A stretch of DNA of 64,000 nucleotides from Plectrocnemia conspersa (Eukaryota; Arthropoda; Insecta; Trichoptera; Polycentropodidae): the NCBI GenBank assembly GCA_009617715.1, contig VTFK01000122.1, positions 62,001 through 126,000 on the forward strand, in the 5' to 3' direction. Made by a program: the position numbers and the translations under genes. How positions within the stretch are numbered: position 1 is the first letter of the stretch; every line of letters starts with the position of its first letter. Positions 11,661 to 23,898 of this stretch are shown one piece after another. The notes under the pieces are model-generated. The model saw only the letters and a program-made list of their open reading frames with translations. It ran no database searches and was not told the DNA's origin.

Positions 11661-13779
11661 TTTTTCGATGCGAGTATTATGTTTTAAAGCATATAAGAAT
11701 TTTTTAAAAGAGTTTTTAGGTTGTGAGAATTCACCATAATTGGTGGCTTTCTAAAATATGTGTGATTTTGCGCAATTATTGGGTATCCAAAAACGCAAAT
11801 TTCACTAATGTTTTGTTAAGTTAAACTTACAGCTTTATAACTGGCTATTGTTTAAACCTACATATGTGTTTTTACATTTCTCTCTATAAGTTCGATTGTG
11901 TTTTTTATTATTAATAATTACTTAGAAAAAAAAAAATATGTTTTATAAATCTGTGAAAGAATTAGATAAGACATTAAGTTAAATTCGTTTGTTCTGTACG
12001 ATCCGCTTCTTCGTAGCGTCCTCGAATAGGCGAAGTACTTTTTGTTGTTGGAGATAATTCAAATAAAATTTACACTTTTTGCTTGGAGCGTTGGGATACA
12101 GTTCATTGCATTATTGGCGTAGCGTCTATTAAATAAAGCACTTTTTTAATTGCTAAAGGGCGGTGTCTACAATCCGTCAATGCTCGGTGACTTTCATCTG
12201 CGAGCTTTTGAGTGCCTTAGAGAGTTGCGATTGCGTTCCTTATTCTTGCTCAACGCAGCCAGGACGTCAGCGCTTGAGAACGCTCCTCTTTAACAAGCTA
12301 TATAACGGGCTCAACGGGCTTTGTAAACATAAGGATGTTTTCGGCGATAGATATTAGGAGCTAGAAAAAATATAAAAATATAAAATATTTTAGGTCAGCA
12401 AAAATTGTTTTTTTAATATTTGTTAAAAAAACCATCATGACGCATTGGGAAAATCTGTTTAAATCATGATAGTCAGAATTGCAATAAAAAATATAATATT
12501 ATTGTGATATAATTACGGAATAATTTTATTAAAAAAAATATTATTGTATTTTTTGCTTTTAGTACTTTATATTAAATTAAAAAACAGAAAATTTTTGGCT
12601 AAATTAAAAAAAAAATTTAACTCATTATTAAATTCTAAAACATGAAGTTGTTGACAAAGAAATTTGGACAAAAAAAATCATGTACTCTTTGTATTATTTT
12701 ATTTGGGGTGATCAGCCATAACAACTTAGTGGCCACATTTATTTCCAAAAATATTCAATGGTAAATATTTATAATAGTTTTGTATCGTGCGCAGTCGCAA
12801 CTGCGCGTGCGCTAGAGTGTACTACGAGTAACGCTGGGAGTGAGAGCAGTAATAGTATCATACGTAATATTTTCGATACATACTTGTCGAGAAGATCGTG
12901 AAAATTCAATTTGGACTCTTCGAGAGGTTGAGAGCAGGAAGTGGGCACGAAATAATATTTTCTATCCTTTTTTCGATACTCGAAAGCAATTATTTTGTTA
13001 ATTGCTTCAGCAATACTTGTAACGGTCAAAATGGCGTCAACCGACGAACGCCTGAAAAACTCAGTGGCGAAAACGTGTGCTGAAAAAAAGAGCTTTTAAT
13101 TACTTTCGTCACAAAGACGGCTTCTGGCGGTGGGTGGTGGGGAAAAGGGGAGAGCTGGGCGCTTTGGCACACCCTCAAAGAATGCAACATTCATTAGGGC
13201 GTGCAACTGAGTTGTTACGGCCAACAGGCCGTCGGCCATTTTGCATGCCCTTCCAGTGCGGGATTAATTTTCACGCGCGATTAATTTTTGCGATTTCGTA
13301 ATTTAATAAGGTCGAAAATGGTGAAAAGTTTAGCAAAGTTATCGGATCGTTCGCTTTATTATATTTTTTTTATGCGACATTATTATGGAGACGGGATATT
13401 CAGCCGAGATATTTTTCAGCTTTCGATTTTGTACGTGCGAATGAGTTTTTAGCGCTGATAAGATCTTGATTATACAAGGTGATCCATTAACAAAGTTTTA
13501 TTTAAGAAAATCGAAATAAAAAAGTAATTCAAAAGAATCAATCATCCAAACTTCTGCACCAAGTTTGTCATTTATAACAATCTATTGTTTTTAAATCAGT
13601 GTTCTTTAAAAGTTTACTGATTTTAAATTTGATTTCAAAATGTCTTTAGCATTCCCCAAAGATATATTATATAATATCATGATTTATTGTCTTATTAAAA
13701 CTCTAAGATGAAAACTGAGCTTCCGGTTTCACCTGAAATTACTTATGATTGGGCAAGGAATCGGGCAAAAGGTGGTTGA
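11661..13779. other. Gene-free stretch with CpG-rich islands
   Basis: Islands at about 12160-12360 and 12780-13320 are GC-richer than average, and the second carries open frames on both strands. That pattern follows from composition rather than coding. No motif is recognisable. They are candidates for conserved regulatory DNA only because of their contrast with the surroundings. Confidence 0.3.
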
Positions 13780-13850
13780 TTAACTCTTTGAGCTGTATCG
13801 CCGTACATGTACGGTGGTCAATCTTTCAATATTTTGAGGTAGCCCATTTA
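13780..13850 (+). mobile_element. Terminal fragment of a TTAA MITE family
   Basis: TTAACTCTTTGAGC, then CGCCGTACATGTACGGTG at 13799-13816. This is the inverted counterpart of the right end of the MITE at 39110-39546, including its 18-base palindrome with one mismatch. The other end is not found nearby, so this is a partial copy. Confidence 0.55.
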
Positions 13851-14282
13851 TTATATTTACATATATATATGTCACTAGAGAAATTATAAATAAAAAACAT
13901 TATATCTATATAATATTTTTTAAATTTGATTTTTATAGAAAAAATCTAATAAATTTAAGGGTACGATATAAATAAACATGACGAAAATATTTTGTATTAA
14001 TTTTATAAAAAAATATTAGAATTACTATAAAAGTTGGATTCGTCTGACCAATTGATTATCGTTCAATCTTCATGTATCCAGTCTTGGTGCTGCCGAGCGC
14101 ATTCGAGCTTTCTATTTATACTTGTTTTTCTTTTAAAAGCTTTTAAAACACTTAGTTTTATTTGAAGCGTATATCTATGAAAATTAAACCAACCAGATAT
14201 ATTTCTTAAGAATTCGTGATACAACAAACTAGAGTATTTTTTTTTAAATGCAGTCTTGTGCATTTAATTTTTACGTATTAGT

Positions 14283-14335
14283 ATATATATGTTGATTAGA
14301 TGTTAAGCTAAATAAATTAATAAAATAAATAATAT
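14283..14335 (+). mobile_element. LINE 3' end, severely 5'-truncated
   Basis: GTTAAGCTAAATAAATTAAT followed by AAAATAAATAA matches the 3' terminus of the LINE at 58420-60004 (same words at 59963-59992), including the AT-rich tail. Only about 50 bases remain, typical of an aborted target-primed insertion or strong decay. Confidence 0.5.
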
Positions 14336-14424
14336 ATGTTGATTCTCGAAGTTACTTATTCTCTAAGTCGTCTTTAAAATCTGGTTAAGCTCTTGTATTC
14401 TGATCTGGTCTGATGTGGTAGAGG

Positions 14425-14560
14425 TAAGCAGCTGCTTTCTCGGTCTTCTACGGGTCGGCGTAGCTCCGCTTGGTTGTTTGCTCCAAGTCGGAAGCAAAGT
14501 GGTGGTTCTTGATGAAATTTATGTTGGTATACCGTGTCACTTAAATACTATTTTAGTAAC
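14425..14560 (+). repeat. Dispersed repeat with GCAGCTGCTTTCTCGGTC core
   Basis: The core AGCAGCTGCTTTCTCGGTC followed by GGCGTAGCTC recurs, diverged, at about 39628, 39808 and 44463. All lie on the same strand. It has no coding capacity and the element class is unknown. Confidence 0.5.
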
Positions 14561-16124
14561 TAATAATTCTTAGGCGGAAATAGACTATTTTACATTTTTT
14601 ACAATATATCGTCCTAATTTAAATTTCTGATACGTAATGGCAATGATTAAAAAAATTAATTTAGGTAATTGTAGGTGAATTCCATCAACCGTATTCTTTG
14701 TTCAAGTCCTTTTGCAAAGTGCTTCAAATTAAACACAGGTGGTTGTATCATGCCAAAAACCCACCAAAAAACTTGTTTTTTGAAGCAGTTAGTTTTATAG
14801 GCTTTTAGCAAGTCTTTGTGACTAATTTCATCGCAACATTTCAAGTGGTAATAAAAGTATCATATTCACCTAGTCATTTCAACGTATTTTAGACAGCGTG
14901 ACATCGTCTACTGATATTGGTTTAATTATCTATTACAATTATATCCGCTTTTGACCTTCACTTAAATTGCAATGTTTTGATTATTAATAAAAAAATATAT
15001 AATATAAAATGTAAATTTATAATATACACTACAAATAATAATTAAGATTTTTTTCAATTATATAAATATGGTATTATATTATTTCTTAATTTAAATATTA
15101 TAATTTATATGGGTTATAGTTTATTAAGATTAAGTAAATGAATCGCAAAATACATTAAAAATATGTTCTTGGACTTTCGAACAATTGATAAGTAATATAT
15201 TCAAGTAAAATTACATTAGTTTATCATATTTTCATATTTTGCCTAATACTTACATTATTTATTAATATATTCGATTTTTAATAGTATATTATGTTCAAAT
15301 TTATTGTTTCATAAATATTGAATGGACTTCACAATTAAATATAGATAATATATTATTGTTCTATTTAACCCATGATTATTGTACGATACTATCTCGGTTG
15401 AGTCATGATTTTTTTACTGTTATACCTAATCTAGAACAGCATTATAATCTAATAATAATAAAAATAATGCAAATAATGAGTCACGGGTTTACGTTTGAGA
15501 CATGAGTCAAAACAGAGCTCAATTACAGTCACATCTCAATCGAGCCTTAATTGGCATTCTCTGTATCGAGTGGCTCTTGGTCAAATGTCGTTATTGTTCA
15601 ATTCGACATGGAAAAAATTAAAGAGAAGGCGAGAAAAACACTATACCTATATTACATAATGTATACAATCTGGGCTAGCCCTTGAGCATCGGAGGAATCT
15701 TGATAAATGTGCCTAGGGTGTAATAGAGAACATTTGTCTTGTGGAGAGGGCTCGGTTGTGTTTTTTCACGACCCTATGGAGTAGTCTCAGTCGAGGGTCG
15801 ACGGAATAATTTCATCGTTGGATAATCACTGGTAGTATTTCTAGAAAATGTTTCAATTGTAATACGATAACGTTTGAAAATATTCCGGGATCACATTACC
15901 ATGGATGGGCGATCGACGGAGCGCAAAGTTCGAAATATCAAATTTATGTACTTACACGAATACATTAATGTGCAGTAAGCTAAAAAATTAATATCATTTT
16001 ATAATTTAAATGAAATATTTAATAAAAATTATTCGTTACTTTATATTTGTTGAAACTAGCTGTGTTAGGCTATATTTACTAAATCAAATTTATATTTTTT
16101 TTTAAATCAGATAAAAATATAAAG
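14561..16124. other. Gene-free AT-rich stretch
   Basis: No supported gene. A moderately CpG-containing part lies at about 15480-15960. Nothing recognisable otherwise. Confidence 0.5.
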
Positions 16125-16144
16125 CTAGTTTTTCTAGTACAATA

Positions 16145-16180
16145 CAGTGAAATCTCAGTATAGCGAAGCTCACGTTAAAC
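16145..16180 (+). mobile_element. Orphan pogo/Tigger-like terminus
   Basis: ACAGTGAAATCTCAGTATAG followed by CGAAG resembles the CAGTGAAACCTCGATATAACGAA type of end seen in pogo/Tigger-related elements. No partner end is visible at a sensible distance. A second, differently continuing end of this type lies at 56841-56876 in the other orientation. Confidence 0.35.
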
Positions 16181-16640
16181 ACACAAAAAAAAATCGTTTT
16201 ATTGAGTGTAATGAAGATGATATATTTTTTTATTTTTAATTAACATATTACTACAGCATCAAATTACCTCTGTCCATTTTTAAAGGTACTGTAATGAACA
16301 CAATAAAATTTTTGGAAATAATTAGTACATACAAATATTTAAACTTTATAATTAATTAATTAATTTATTAAATGATAAAGAGCAAAATAATAATGAAAAA
16401 AAGTGATGGAACTTTTGGCTAAAATGGCAATGATTATTTTTTACACTATAGTTTTGTATATAAATATATATATAGTTAAGAATTGTCATATTTCAACATT
16501 TGCAAGAAAATTATATTTAAAAATGTTTTTAGTTAAATAGGCATTTTAATATTATAAAAATATTTTTTTATTTTATTTAAATTTTAGTAAATAATATTTA
16601 TGAAGTCGTTTTTAAAGTTTATTTAATGATTCAAAATATA

Positions 16641-16757
16641 ATTACTTTCTGAAGATATCTTCTCCCACTTCTCGAGCAATTTTAATTCCATTAGCATAAA
16701 GTGCTAGAGGCTTTGATTCTAAAAATTCCGATAGCCTTCTTTTTACATCGTTTTAAT
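16641..16757 (-). pseudogene. Possible transposase C-terminal fragment
   Basis: On the minus strand an open run reads NDVKRRLSEFLESKPLALYA and continues NGIKIAREVGEDIFRK, then stop. The pattern SKP-x-x-x-Y-x-x-GI followed by a basic/acidic tail resembles the C-terminus of mariner-type transposases. The run is only about 36 codons and its upstream continuation is not recognisable. It could be another family. Confidence 0.3.
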
Positions 16758-18033
16758 TTTTTTTTTTGTATTACAAATGTAACAATGTTTTTAATTTTAA
16801 TGACGAATGTAAAAAATAAAAATGAATAATAATGTTCTAATTTAATAATAATTAAATTAATTTTTTAAACATAGTATATTTAATTATATATTTTGGTTGT
16901 TGTTAATTAAAATATTATTCATTTGTTTATTGCCCCTGACGATAAACAAACATTCTAGCGATATTAAACTGTATAGTAAATTTTTTACATAATTGTAAAT
17001 TCTAATCGAATTAACAAACTGATTAGAGATAAGCTGTTGAAATGAAGATAAATTGTCCCTCAGGTACGTGTCTGTTATGTACTAATAGTTTTTTAAGAAC
17101 AGTGAAAGGTTTGGAACAATTCTATTTTATAAAATTTTAATTAGTTATTTGATAAATCATTAATAATCATTTAAAAACTCTATGTTGAAAAAATATAAAA
17201 AAATTGGCAATGTCGTGAATTACATCATATACGCAATCGAAACCGATAGATGAAAAGTTAAAAGGAATGTCAAGTGTCTTCATCTTCAAATGCAAAATTG
17301 AAGTGGTAGCTCTCTGTATTTTAGTTTTGCTCATTGAGAGACATTCCTGTTGGTTTTGAGCTATTGTGAAGTGTTTCAAGACTTGACATTCGATCAAATT
17401 ACAATATTTTATTTACCTAGATGTTTTATCAGTATTTTATATTTGTGATTTTCACCCTTCTTATAAAGAACTGAAAGAAAATAAACTTGATGAATGCTGT
17501 GTGATCCAAAAATATAATTCATATCATTGTGTACCAAACAAACTGCGTTCTCAGCATATGAATCACTTCGATAAAAAAAACAGTTTTTGCACACTTATAT
17601 TGGCTTGTTGTTGTGTTTAAAAGACCCTGACCTTCATTTAATCCATTCACTGCATTGAATCAGGTCGTTCAACTTTTAATTCGCCATATACGAGAATTAT
17701 GCAATTATTTTATTCAAGATTTCGATCTAATGTTACGATTTACGACCGCAGTTATGCGATCGTATGTAAAAGTGGCACAATTAATATAGAACAGAATGGA
17801 TCAAGTTACAATTTAATAGTGATAAATAAATATGGTCTCTTCAAAACCATTGACATATATATTTTACATTTTTTTATATAAAATTTCACGCGGATATTAA
17901 ATACGTTTGTAAAGTATAAATTTATATAGGTATATACTGTATCATCGATTTAATTGTATAATATAAGAATATCGGTAAAATTGATTTTAATCAATTCTTC
18001 ATGATTAAATATTAAAAAAAAAACTTTTTTTTA
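16758..18033. other. Gene-free AT-rich stretch
   Basis: Only short AT-rich frames on either strand; no domain, RNA gene or terminal repeat recognised. Confidence 0.5.
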
Positions 18034-18105
18034 TAGGTGCCCAATGAGTACTGGCGCTTTCTTGATGACTTCTATAAAAGCCAACCGCGGAGAAAGGGTT
18101 AATGG
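18034..18105. repeat. Dispersed repeat right end ending in AAAGGGTTAA
   Basis: AGGTGCCCAATGAGTACTGG and TTTCTTGATGACTTCTAT match 4934-5000. Here the segment ends in GAGAAAGGGTTAA, that is, CCCTTT read inwards from a TTAA, the same edge seen in the piggyBac-like MITEs of this window. I cannot find the other end. Confidence 0.4.
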
Positions 18106-18880
18106 CTGATATTGAATTTTTATATTTTGTTAATCAATACAAATAATAAGCGATTTAAAGTCTGTCTTTATTACTATTTTTGCAAAAAAATTGGCATCAA
18201 TATTTGTCGTTTTAACAGAATAACTTGATATTGTGAAGATGTAATAAGACATTCAGAAAATATGTATAATACTGTTAAAAGGAATATACATTGTTATATA
18301 AAGTAAATAACACATAAAGGTGAGTTAAATTATCTATATTAAGGTCATCTAAATTACGTTGGTTACATGTTTAAAAAAATTAAATCGACGGTATCTGATA
18401 CACAGATTTTAATCACAAATCATTTAAACTTTAAATATAACTTCAGTTTTATGATATTTATGGCAAAATAATTGCTGTATATTGATTATTAATTAGTATA
18501 TCTTTCACTATAGTTGTTATCATATAATATTGGTTACATGACATCTTTTCAGCATTTATAATATTTATTTATCAGTTTTACTTTACAATGTTCGTAGTCT
18601 TAAATTATATTTCTACAAGTTTATATATTCTCTAATATAATACTTAATTAGTATTATTAAAGAGTTTTCCAACTAGTATTATAATTTATTTTTTCTATTA
18701 TTGCATATAAAATAATACGTGTGAGAAAGATTTTTAATATACACTATTGACATATTCGGTTTTGTCGGTAATAAAAATAAATTAATATTCTTTTCTATAA
18801 ATTACACAAATAATAAGTATTAAGAATACTTCCTTAATTAATTTTTATTTTTAGTAATATTTTATTTTTATTTTTTTCAG

Positions 18881-19025
18881 ATGATAATCCGAGTTTGGTG
18901 TGAAGGTGATACCGGCACGTACGTACCTGTCACTCCTAACACCACCTGTCGAGATGTGATCGAATGCTGTAAGGATCCCGGCGATGAAAAGTGTCATCTG
19001 CTCAAGATCGACAAGGCTAACATAG
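18881..19025 (+). CDS. ASPP-like protein, first recognised coding exon (RA / ubiquitin-like domain, first half)
   Basis: Preceded by a pyrimidine-rich acceptor ending TTTTTTTCAG, the exon opens with ATG and encodes 48 residues: MIIRVWCEGD, then a segment with VPVTPNTTCRDV and PGDEKCHL. The VPVTP-x-T-x-CRDV ... C-x-[DE]PG-x-x-x-CHL pattern is characteristic of the N-terminal beta-grasp (Ras-association-like) domain of ASPP1/ASPP2, regulators of p53 and cell junctions. It ends phase 1 at ATA-G|GTTCGT and joins in frame to 32025. Codon use is far less AT-rich than the surroundings. The ATG directly after the acceptor is a good start but coding sequence could continue upstream. Other RA proteins such as RASSF7/8 fit less well. 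The C-terminal ankyrin repeats and SH3 domain expected of ASPP are not in the window. Confidence 0.65.
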
Positions 19026-21069
19026 GTTCGTTTATACGTCGAAATAAAACCCTTTAACAAATCCCTGTCATGTATAATGAAAAAGAGGAGAAAATAATTG
19101 AGATCGAAAATGGTGAACGGAGTGATATATTAGGTGTTTCGAAGCAAATGGATTTTCCGGACTTTTCCCAGTAAATATGGAGTTTAAGGCCTGTCCGGGA
19201 TATCCGGCATCGTTTACAATTAAAGTATACTCGTCGTGGCACAACTAGGTTAAGTGCTTCCTTATCACTTTTTCCTTCTTCATCGTACAAACTATATATC
19301 GTGTATGTGTACATACATACGTACGTATATAATGAAAATGGACCATATCATACAGCCTGCTGCTGTGTAACATAATTTAATATTTTATATATTATATTAT
19401 ATGTATGAGAGCGAAATTAACAAGATTTTGTCTTCTCTTTCTTCTTCTGTATATTGTGTTTTATATGATATATTTTTATTGCGAATTTTATTACGCATTC
19501 TTTGTGATGTATGGACAATAAACAGACCTCTGACGCGATGTTATGGTTCCGGGTGTTTTTCTAATATAATATTTTGTAATTGTTTTTTTTTAGAGAATAT
19601 TATATCAAACTATTTACCCGGAATTGTGTTGGATGACATATTAAATATTTTTAATTATGCTTCAAGTTTTATCAGTTCACATTTGTTGAATTTTTATTTT
19701 TTCAACGTGCTAGGAATCTTGCAGTAAATTAATAACATGAATCTTTAATCTGTATTTATAATATAAAACAGTAACTCATTTAAATGCAAAGTAACGAGAA
19801 ACTTTGATACAGATTTAACAAAAACAACGGAAATACTTGAATTTTGTATGAAATTAAAAAGTGAGAAGCCAACTTTAGTAAACAAAACACTGAGCACTAC
19901 TTCCCTTTACAGCAACATAGTATATATAATATACTAGTCAGGGTTTTAAACTATTGTATAACTATTGTAAACTAGCTTAATTGTGAAACAGCCTGAAGCC
20001 TGAAAACGACATACAATGGATATATTATGACAGCAATTTATTATATTACTAATGAATTTTATAATACTTTATTCATATATCGCGATATAAAAACTAATAT
20101 TTTAATTCAAGTTATTATTAAAAATGTTATGGAACACTGCTTTGTCTATCTTGTTATCTTTTATTAAACAAGTTATATATTCAGTACTCAACATACATTT
20201 AATTTATTGTGTTTAAGGCAATTGTTCATGGTAAATTCCAAAGTTTTGTGCAATTCTCATTCGACAGTTTTCCACGATTCCTTTCATTGATGTTAGTATC
20301 TATAGCCAAATGTAATTTTCTGAGTAATCTCATATCAACCTACTTTAAAGGATCAAAAGATGGTCCTATAAGTATGTGCTGTAAATCTCATAGTCTTGAA
20401 TGAAGCTATTGTTAAGGTGGCAATTAGATTTATCTGCAAAAACCCACGTGCATATTAATTTGAAGAAATAGGAAAGGTATTTAGAGTCTAATATCAAATG
20501 CAACAGTTTTTTTCTGGATATGTCTTTTTGAGAATGTATACACGGAATCCACTAATCATTCTCATTGTTTTAGTTGCTATCTGATTAATATGTTTATATT
20601 TTTTACAATTAACATCTTCAGACCAATGTATTTGATCAAGTACATGAGACCTTTGCTATAAGGTAATCTTTTTCGATTCTGATTTCTTCAATTTTGTTTA
20701 AAATGTACTTGGATCAATGGGAGGATCATATTTTTCATGTAGTAACACTCCACGAAAGGGATGATTAAGTACAGCAGCAACGTTGCATTTATAATAGGGC
20801 GAAGTTCTGTCTGTACAAGTAATTTTATTTTCTCATTTACCCTGTAGTCCTATAGGTCTAAACTTAATTCTGATAATTATTGGAGAGCGTCACACATCAA
20901 TCATAGGTCCAATAAAAATTCTGTAGATGTATTTATCATTAGTGAATTTTATCATGCATTGCTTTTTAAAAATGATTTATTAGGGATTCAAAATTATTCT
21001 ATACAGGCCAAACTATATGACACTCATTGGGTGTCATTTAGTTTGCGTACAGTTTTTAGTAGCTCAGTT
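19026..21069. other. Start of the 13 kb intron, gene-free
   Basis: AT-rich intron sequence. A 108-codon frame at 19401-19727 is rich in Leu, Ile, Phe and Ser with no domain, as expected of chance translation in AT-rich DNA. The stretch 20200-21069 may be part of the hAT remnant annotated next, but its minus-strand frames are too broken to assign. Confidence 0.45.
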
Positions 21070-21297
21070 TTAAATAATTCTAAACATAAATGTAACTCTA
21101 CTATTTTTTGCCGAAGCATGGTATATGACGTAAAGTTTATTTATAAATGATTTGAATCTATTTATTCCTGAAGTTTCATTGACAGCATCACCTACTAATA
21201 ATTCTAGTCTGTGATTAGCACAATGACACCAATTTTTTAACCTCACAGTGTCGAAGCCAAATATATTTTTTAATAATCTTTTGTCATCCAAGTCCAA
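21070..21297 (-). pseudogene. hAT-type transposase fragment
   Basis: The minus strand reads a segment with WCHCANHRLELLVGDAVNET and, further on, INRFKSFINKLYVIYH and SAKNSR. The C-x-x-HRLEL ... D[AL] ... LY-x-x-Y-x-x-S-KNxR pattern is the conserved block of hAT-superfamily transposases close to those related to the KIAA1586 protein. Frames before and after are broken and I see no terminal repeats, so this is a decayed copy inside the ASPP intron. It is a different subfamily from the remnant at 5-6.4 kb. Confidence 0.6.
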
Positions 21298-23395
21298 TGG
21301 TGTTTTTTTGCTTCATTAATTAATAATGAAATTTTACTATTGAATTAAAAAATTTCTTTAAGCCTAGTTTATCTCATTTCTTTACTTGTATGATTAACAA
21401 TGTTAATGCGCACGTTTGTAGAATAAAAAATACCATTCATTTCAACTCCGCAGATCAATTTTAGTTTCAAAATGATTTTTTCTTGCTAGTTTAAACGTTT
21501 TTGGTGGATACTATTTTATCGAGATAATGACGTTAAAAAATTATTCTCAAAAGGCATTTTTCTGCTTTCGGATACTATTTTTAATGATGCTTTATGTATA
21601 ATGCCTACACTACACTCTCTGGAAGCTGTCCGAACCGAAGTTACAACTGAAGTCGGCCGAGACCTACGACTTCGAGTAAGCGGCCCCACACTGCCGCAAA
21701 TTTCATATGCCGTCCGTACGGCGCGGCGGCTTCTGTACAGCTGGCATATTTGCGCGCGATCGAAAAATGTGCCGAATAATCGCAATTTTTAAATTGTCAT
21801 ATTATTAAAATTACGCTACTGAGAATTATAAAAGTTTGTGTGGGCACTCACCAATACAATATCAGTGAAAACTTTTCGGTCGTAAATATTCAATTTACGC
21901 AAAATCTTTGTCGGCTTTTGCAAAATGCCATAAGGCATAAACATGATACTTCAGAATACGAACACCACATCTGTGACTATCCTAGAATTTGTTGCCATAG
22001 ATTCTTAATAAGAATTCGTTATGGTGTGACATTTATATAAATCGATCTACGAAAATACATATTCGAAACGATTTTATTAACAAAACCAAGTAGTACTAAT
22101 TATTTTTTAATATTTAATTTTATATGAAAAAAAATAAAATAACGATATCTGTTAGAAGAATATACTATCAAAAATATAATTAATTCCTTTTGGTGCCCTA
22201 AAATATTCAAAGATGTCAGTAAGAGTCTGTTGAAGTCCTCAATAAGCATATGGTATTATAACTTGACCACGTGACCACGATGCAGCGCTCGACATGCGTG
22301 TTAATCATAGGACGCCTACGCGCATACTGAAATTGAACCGAGTTACTCGTTCTATCTCAGTTTGCGAAAAACTATATCATTATCTCTCTCACTCTCGTCA
22401 CTTAACACGCGAGAGAGCAAAAGGGGAAGTATTTCACCACTCGCGATCGAAAGAGCAGCTCCGACTTCGGTCCGTTTGCCGACAATGCTCGGAAGCGCTC
22501 GAAGCTGGGCAAGTTGACTAAATTACCAACACTTTACCTCCCGTTCTCGGTAACCTCTGACAACTTCCGAGAGATTTTAGAGCGGGCAGAACCGAATCGA
22601 CCGAAGTAGCCTACTATATTGTCAACCTTGACCAACTTCCAGAGAGTGTATTGCAGGCATTAGTGTTGCTCCATTTTTTGGAAAGTTTAATTTCTATTCT
22701 TATTTCAAGTTTAAGAGTTCCAACTTTTTTACAAGGCCAAGTTTCATTTTGTAAACACAGAGCCATTTTATTTTTAAAGCAATTTTTTTTTATCATAGGT
22801 AGTTTAGCTTAGTTTCTTAAAATCAGATTCAGAAATATCAACTGGCGTCGTTATTTTCGTGTGTTTTGTCCTTGTGTCTGTTAATATTCTGTTTTTATTA
22901 GCATAAAATTTTTCAAAGCTACTTTGAATTCGTCAAAAAAATATGCCAGAGCGCCATTTCGGTGCATTCTATGACAAAAAAATACCGGTTTTAAAGCAGT
23001 TTTAGATGAAAGAATAAAAATCAGATCATCCATTGGTCTCTCAAACTGCATATTCTGTCACAAAAGTTTGCCGAGTGATCATCCGAATAATAGATAAAAA
23101 GTTCGACTATGGTTTTAAGTTATTATTCTTATCATTTTTTATTTTTTTTTGTATAATAGTGTTTAATTTTTCTCTTTTTCGAAATTATACTATGATTTCA
23201 GGACGTCATTTAAAAATATAGCCGCTGCATTAAAAGCAATTTTTCCAGACGCTTTTACGGAAACTTTTAAAAACTTTCACAGCGTTGCGTAAATATATAT
23301 TACTCTTATTTTATTTTAATTGCTCATATGATTGTACAAATATGAAATTGTCATTTAAAAATATCTTCGAATTACTTTTTTATTATAATACTTAT
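21298..23395. other. Intronic stretch with two CpG-rich segments
   Basis: 21560-21790 and 22255-22630 are clearly GC-richer, the first with frames open on both strands (composition effect). No coding motif is recognised. They could be regulatory DNA or degraded DNA-transposon ends. The remainder is AT-rich and featureless. Confidence 0.3.
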
Positions 23396-23898
23396 CCCTT
23401 TAGCGCGCAAAGGGCGAAAACGGTCGATATATCGACCGACGACATAACGGTCTATAATTCAATACTTATTCATAATAAAATCTTCCTTAGCATCACAATA
23501 TGTCGTCGAGGAAGCTCTTTCGTAGATATATCGACCATATAAAATTAATTTGTTGCTATAGGCCAAAACACGATAAAATCAAAAATCAAAATAAAACATG
23601 ACAAAACTCTAAAAGAATTATTTTTTAATAATATTTCTTCATATGTGTATATGTAATATATTTCAAACAATAATGTGTGCCAATATTTGATCGTTCATTA
23701 TATAATAAATATATTTTTAAAATATCACCCTAAGTGGTCAAAGGTCGATATATCAACCGACAAAAATTTCAAAATTTCCAAAAAAAAAATTCTTTTTTTT
23801 AATTTTTTTTATTAAAATTACTTTTTATATATAATAAAAGTTCTAAAAGTAATTTTTTAACCCTTAATTCCAAAATAATTAATTTGCGCGCTAAAGGG
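23396..23898. mobile_element. MITE with perfect 16 bp inverted repeats and TTAT duplication
   Basis: The ends CCCTTTAGCGCGCAAA (23396-23411) and TTTGCGCGCTAAAGGG (23883-23898) are perfect inverted repeats, and TTAT flanks both sides (23392-23395, 23899-23902). The CCCTTT start resembles piggyBac-like ends, whose usual target is TTAA; TTAT would be a variant. The left end carries an 18-base palindrome, CGGTCGATATATCGACCG, at 23421-23438, and related GATATATCGACC or GGTCGATATATC words recur near 23525 and 23743. No transposase is encoded in the 503 bp. Confidence 0.85.

Noticed and set aside
19401..19727. A 108-codon plus-strand frame in the ASPP intron
   Set aside because: Hydrophobic, low-information sequence without splice sites or family match; likely chance.
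21516..21792. Arg/Ser-rich frames on both strands in a CpG-rich patch
   Set aside because: Composition-driven, with no family match.
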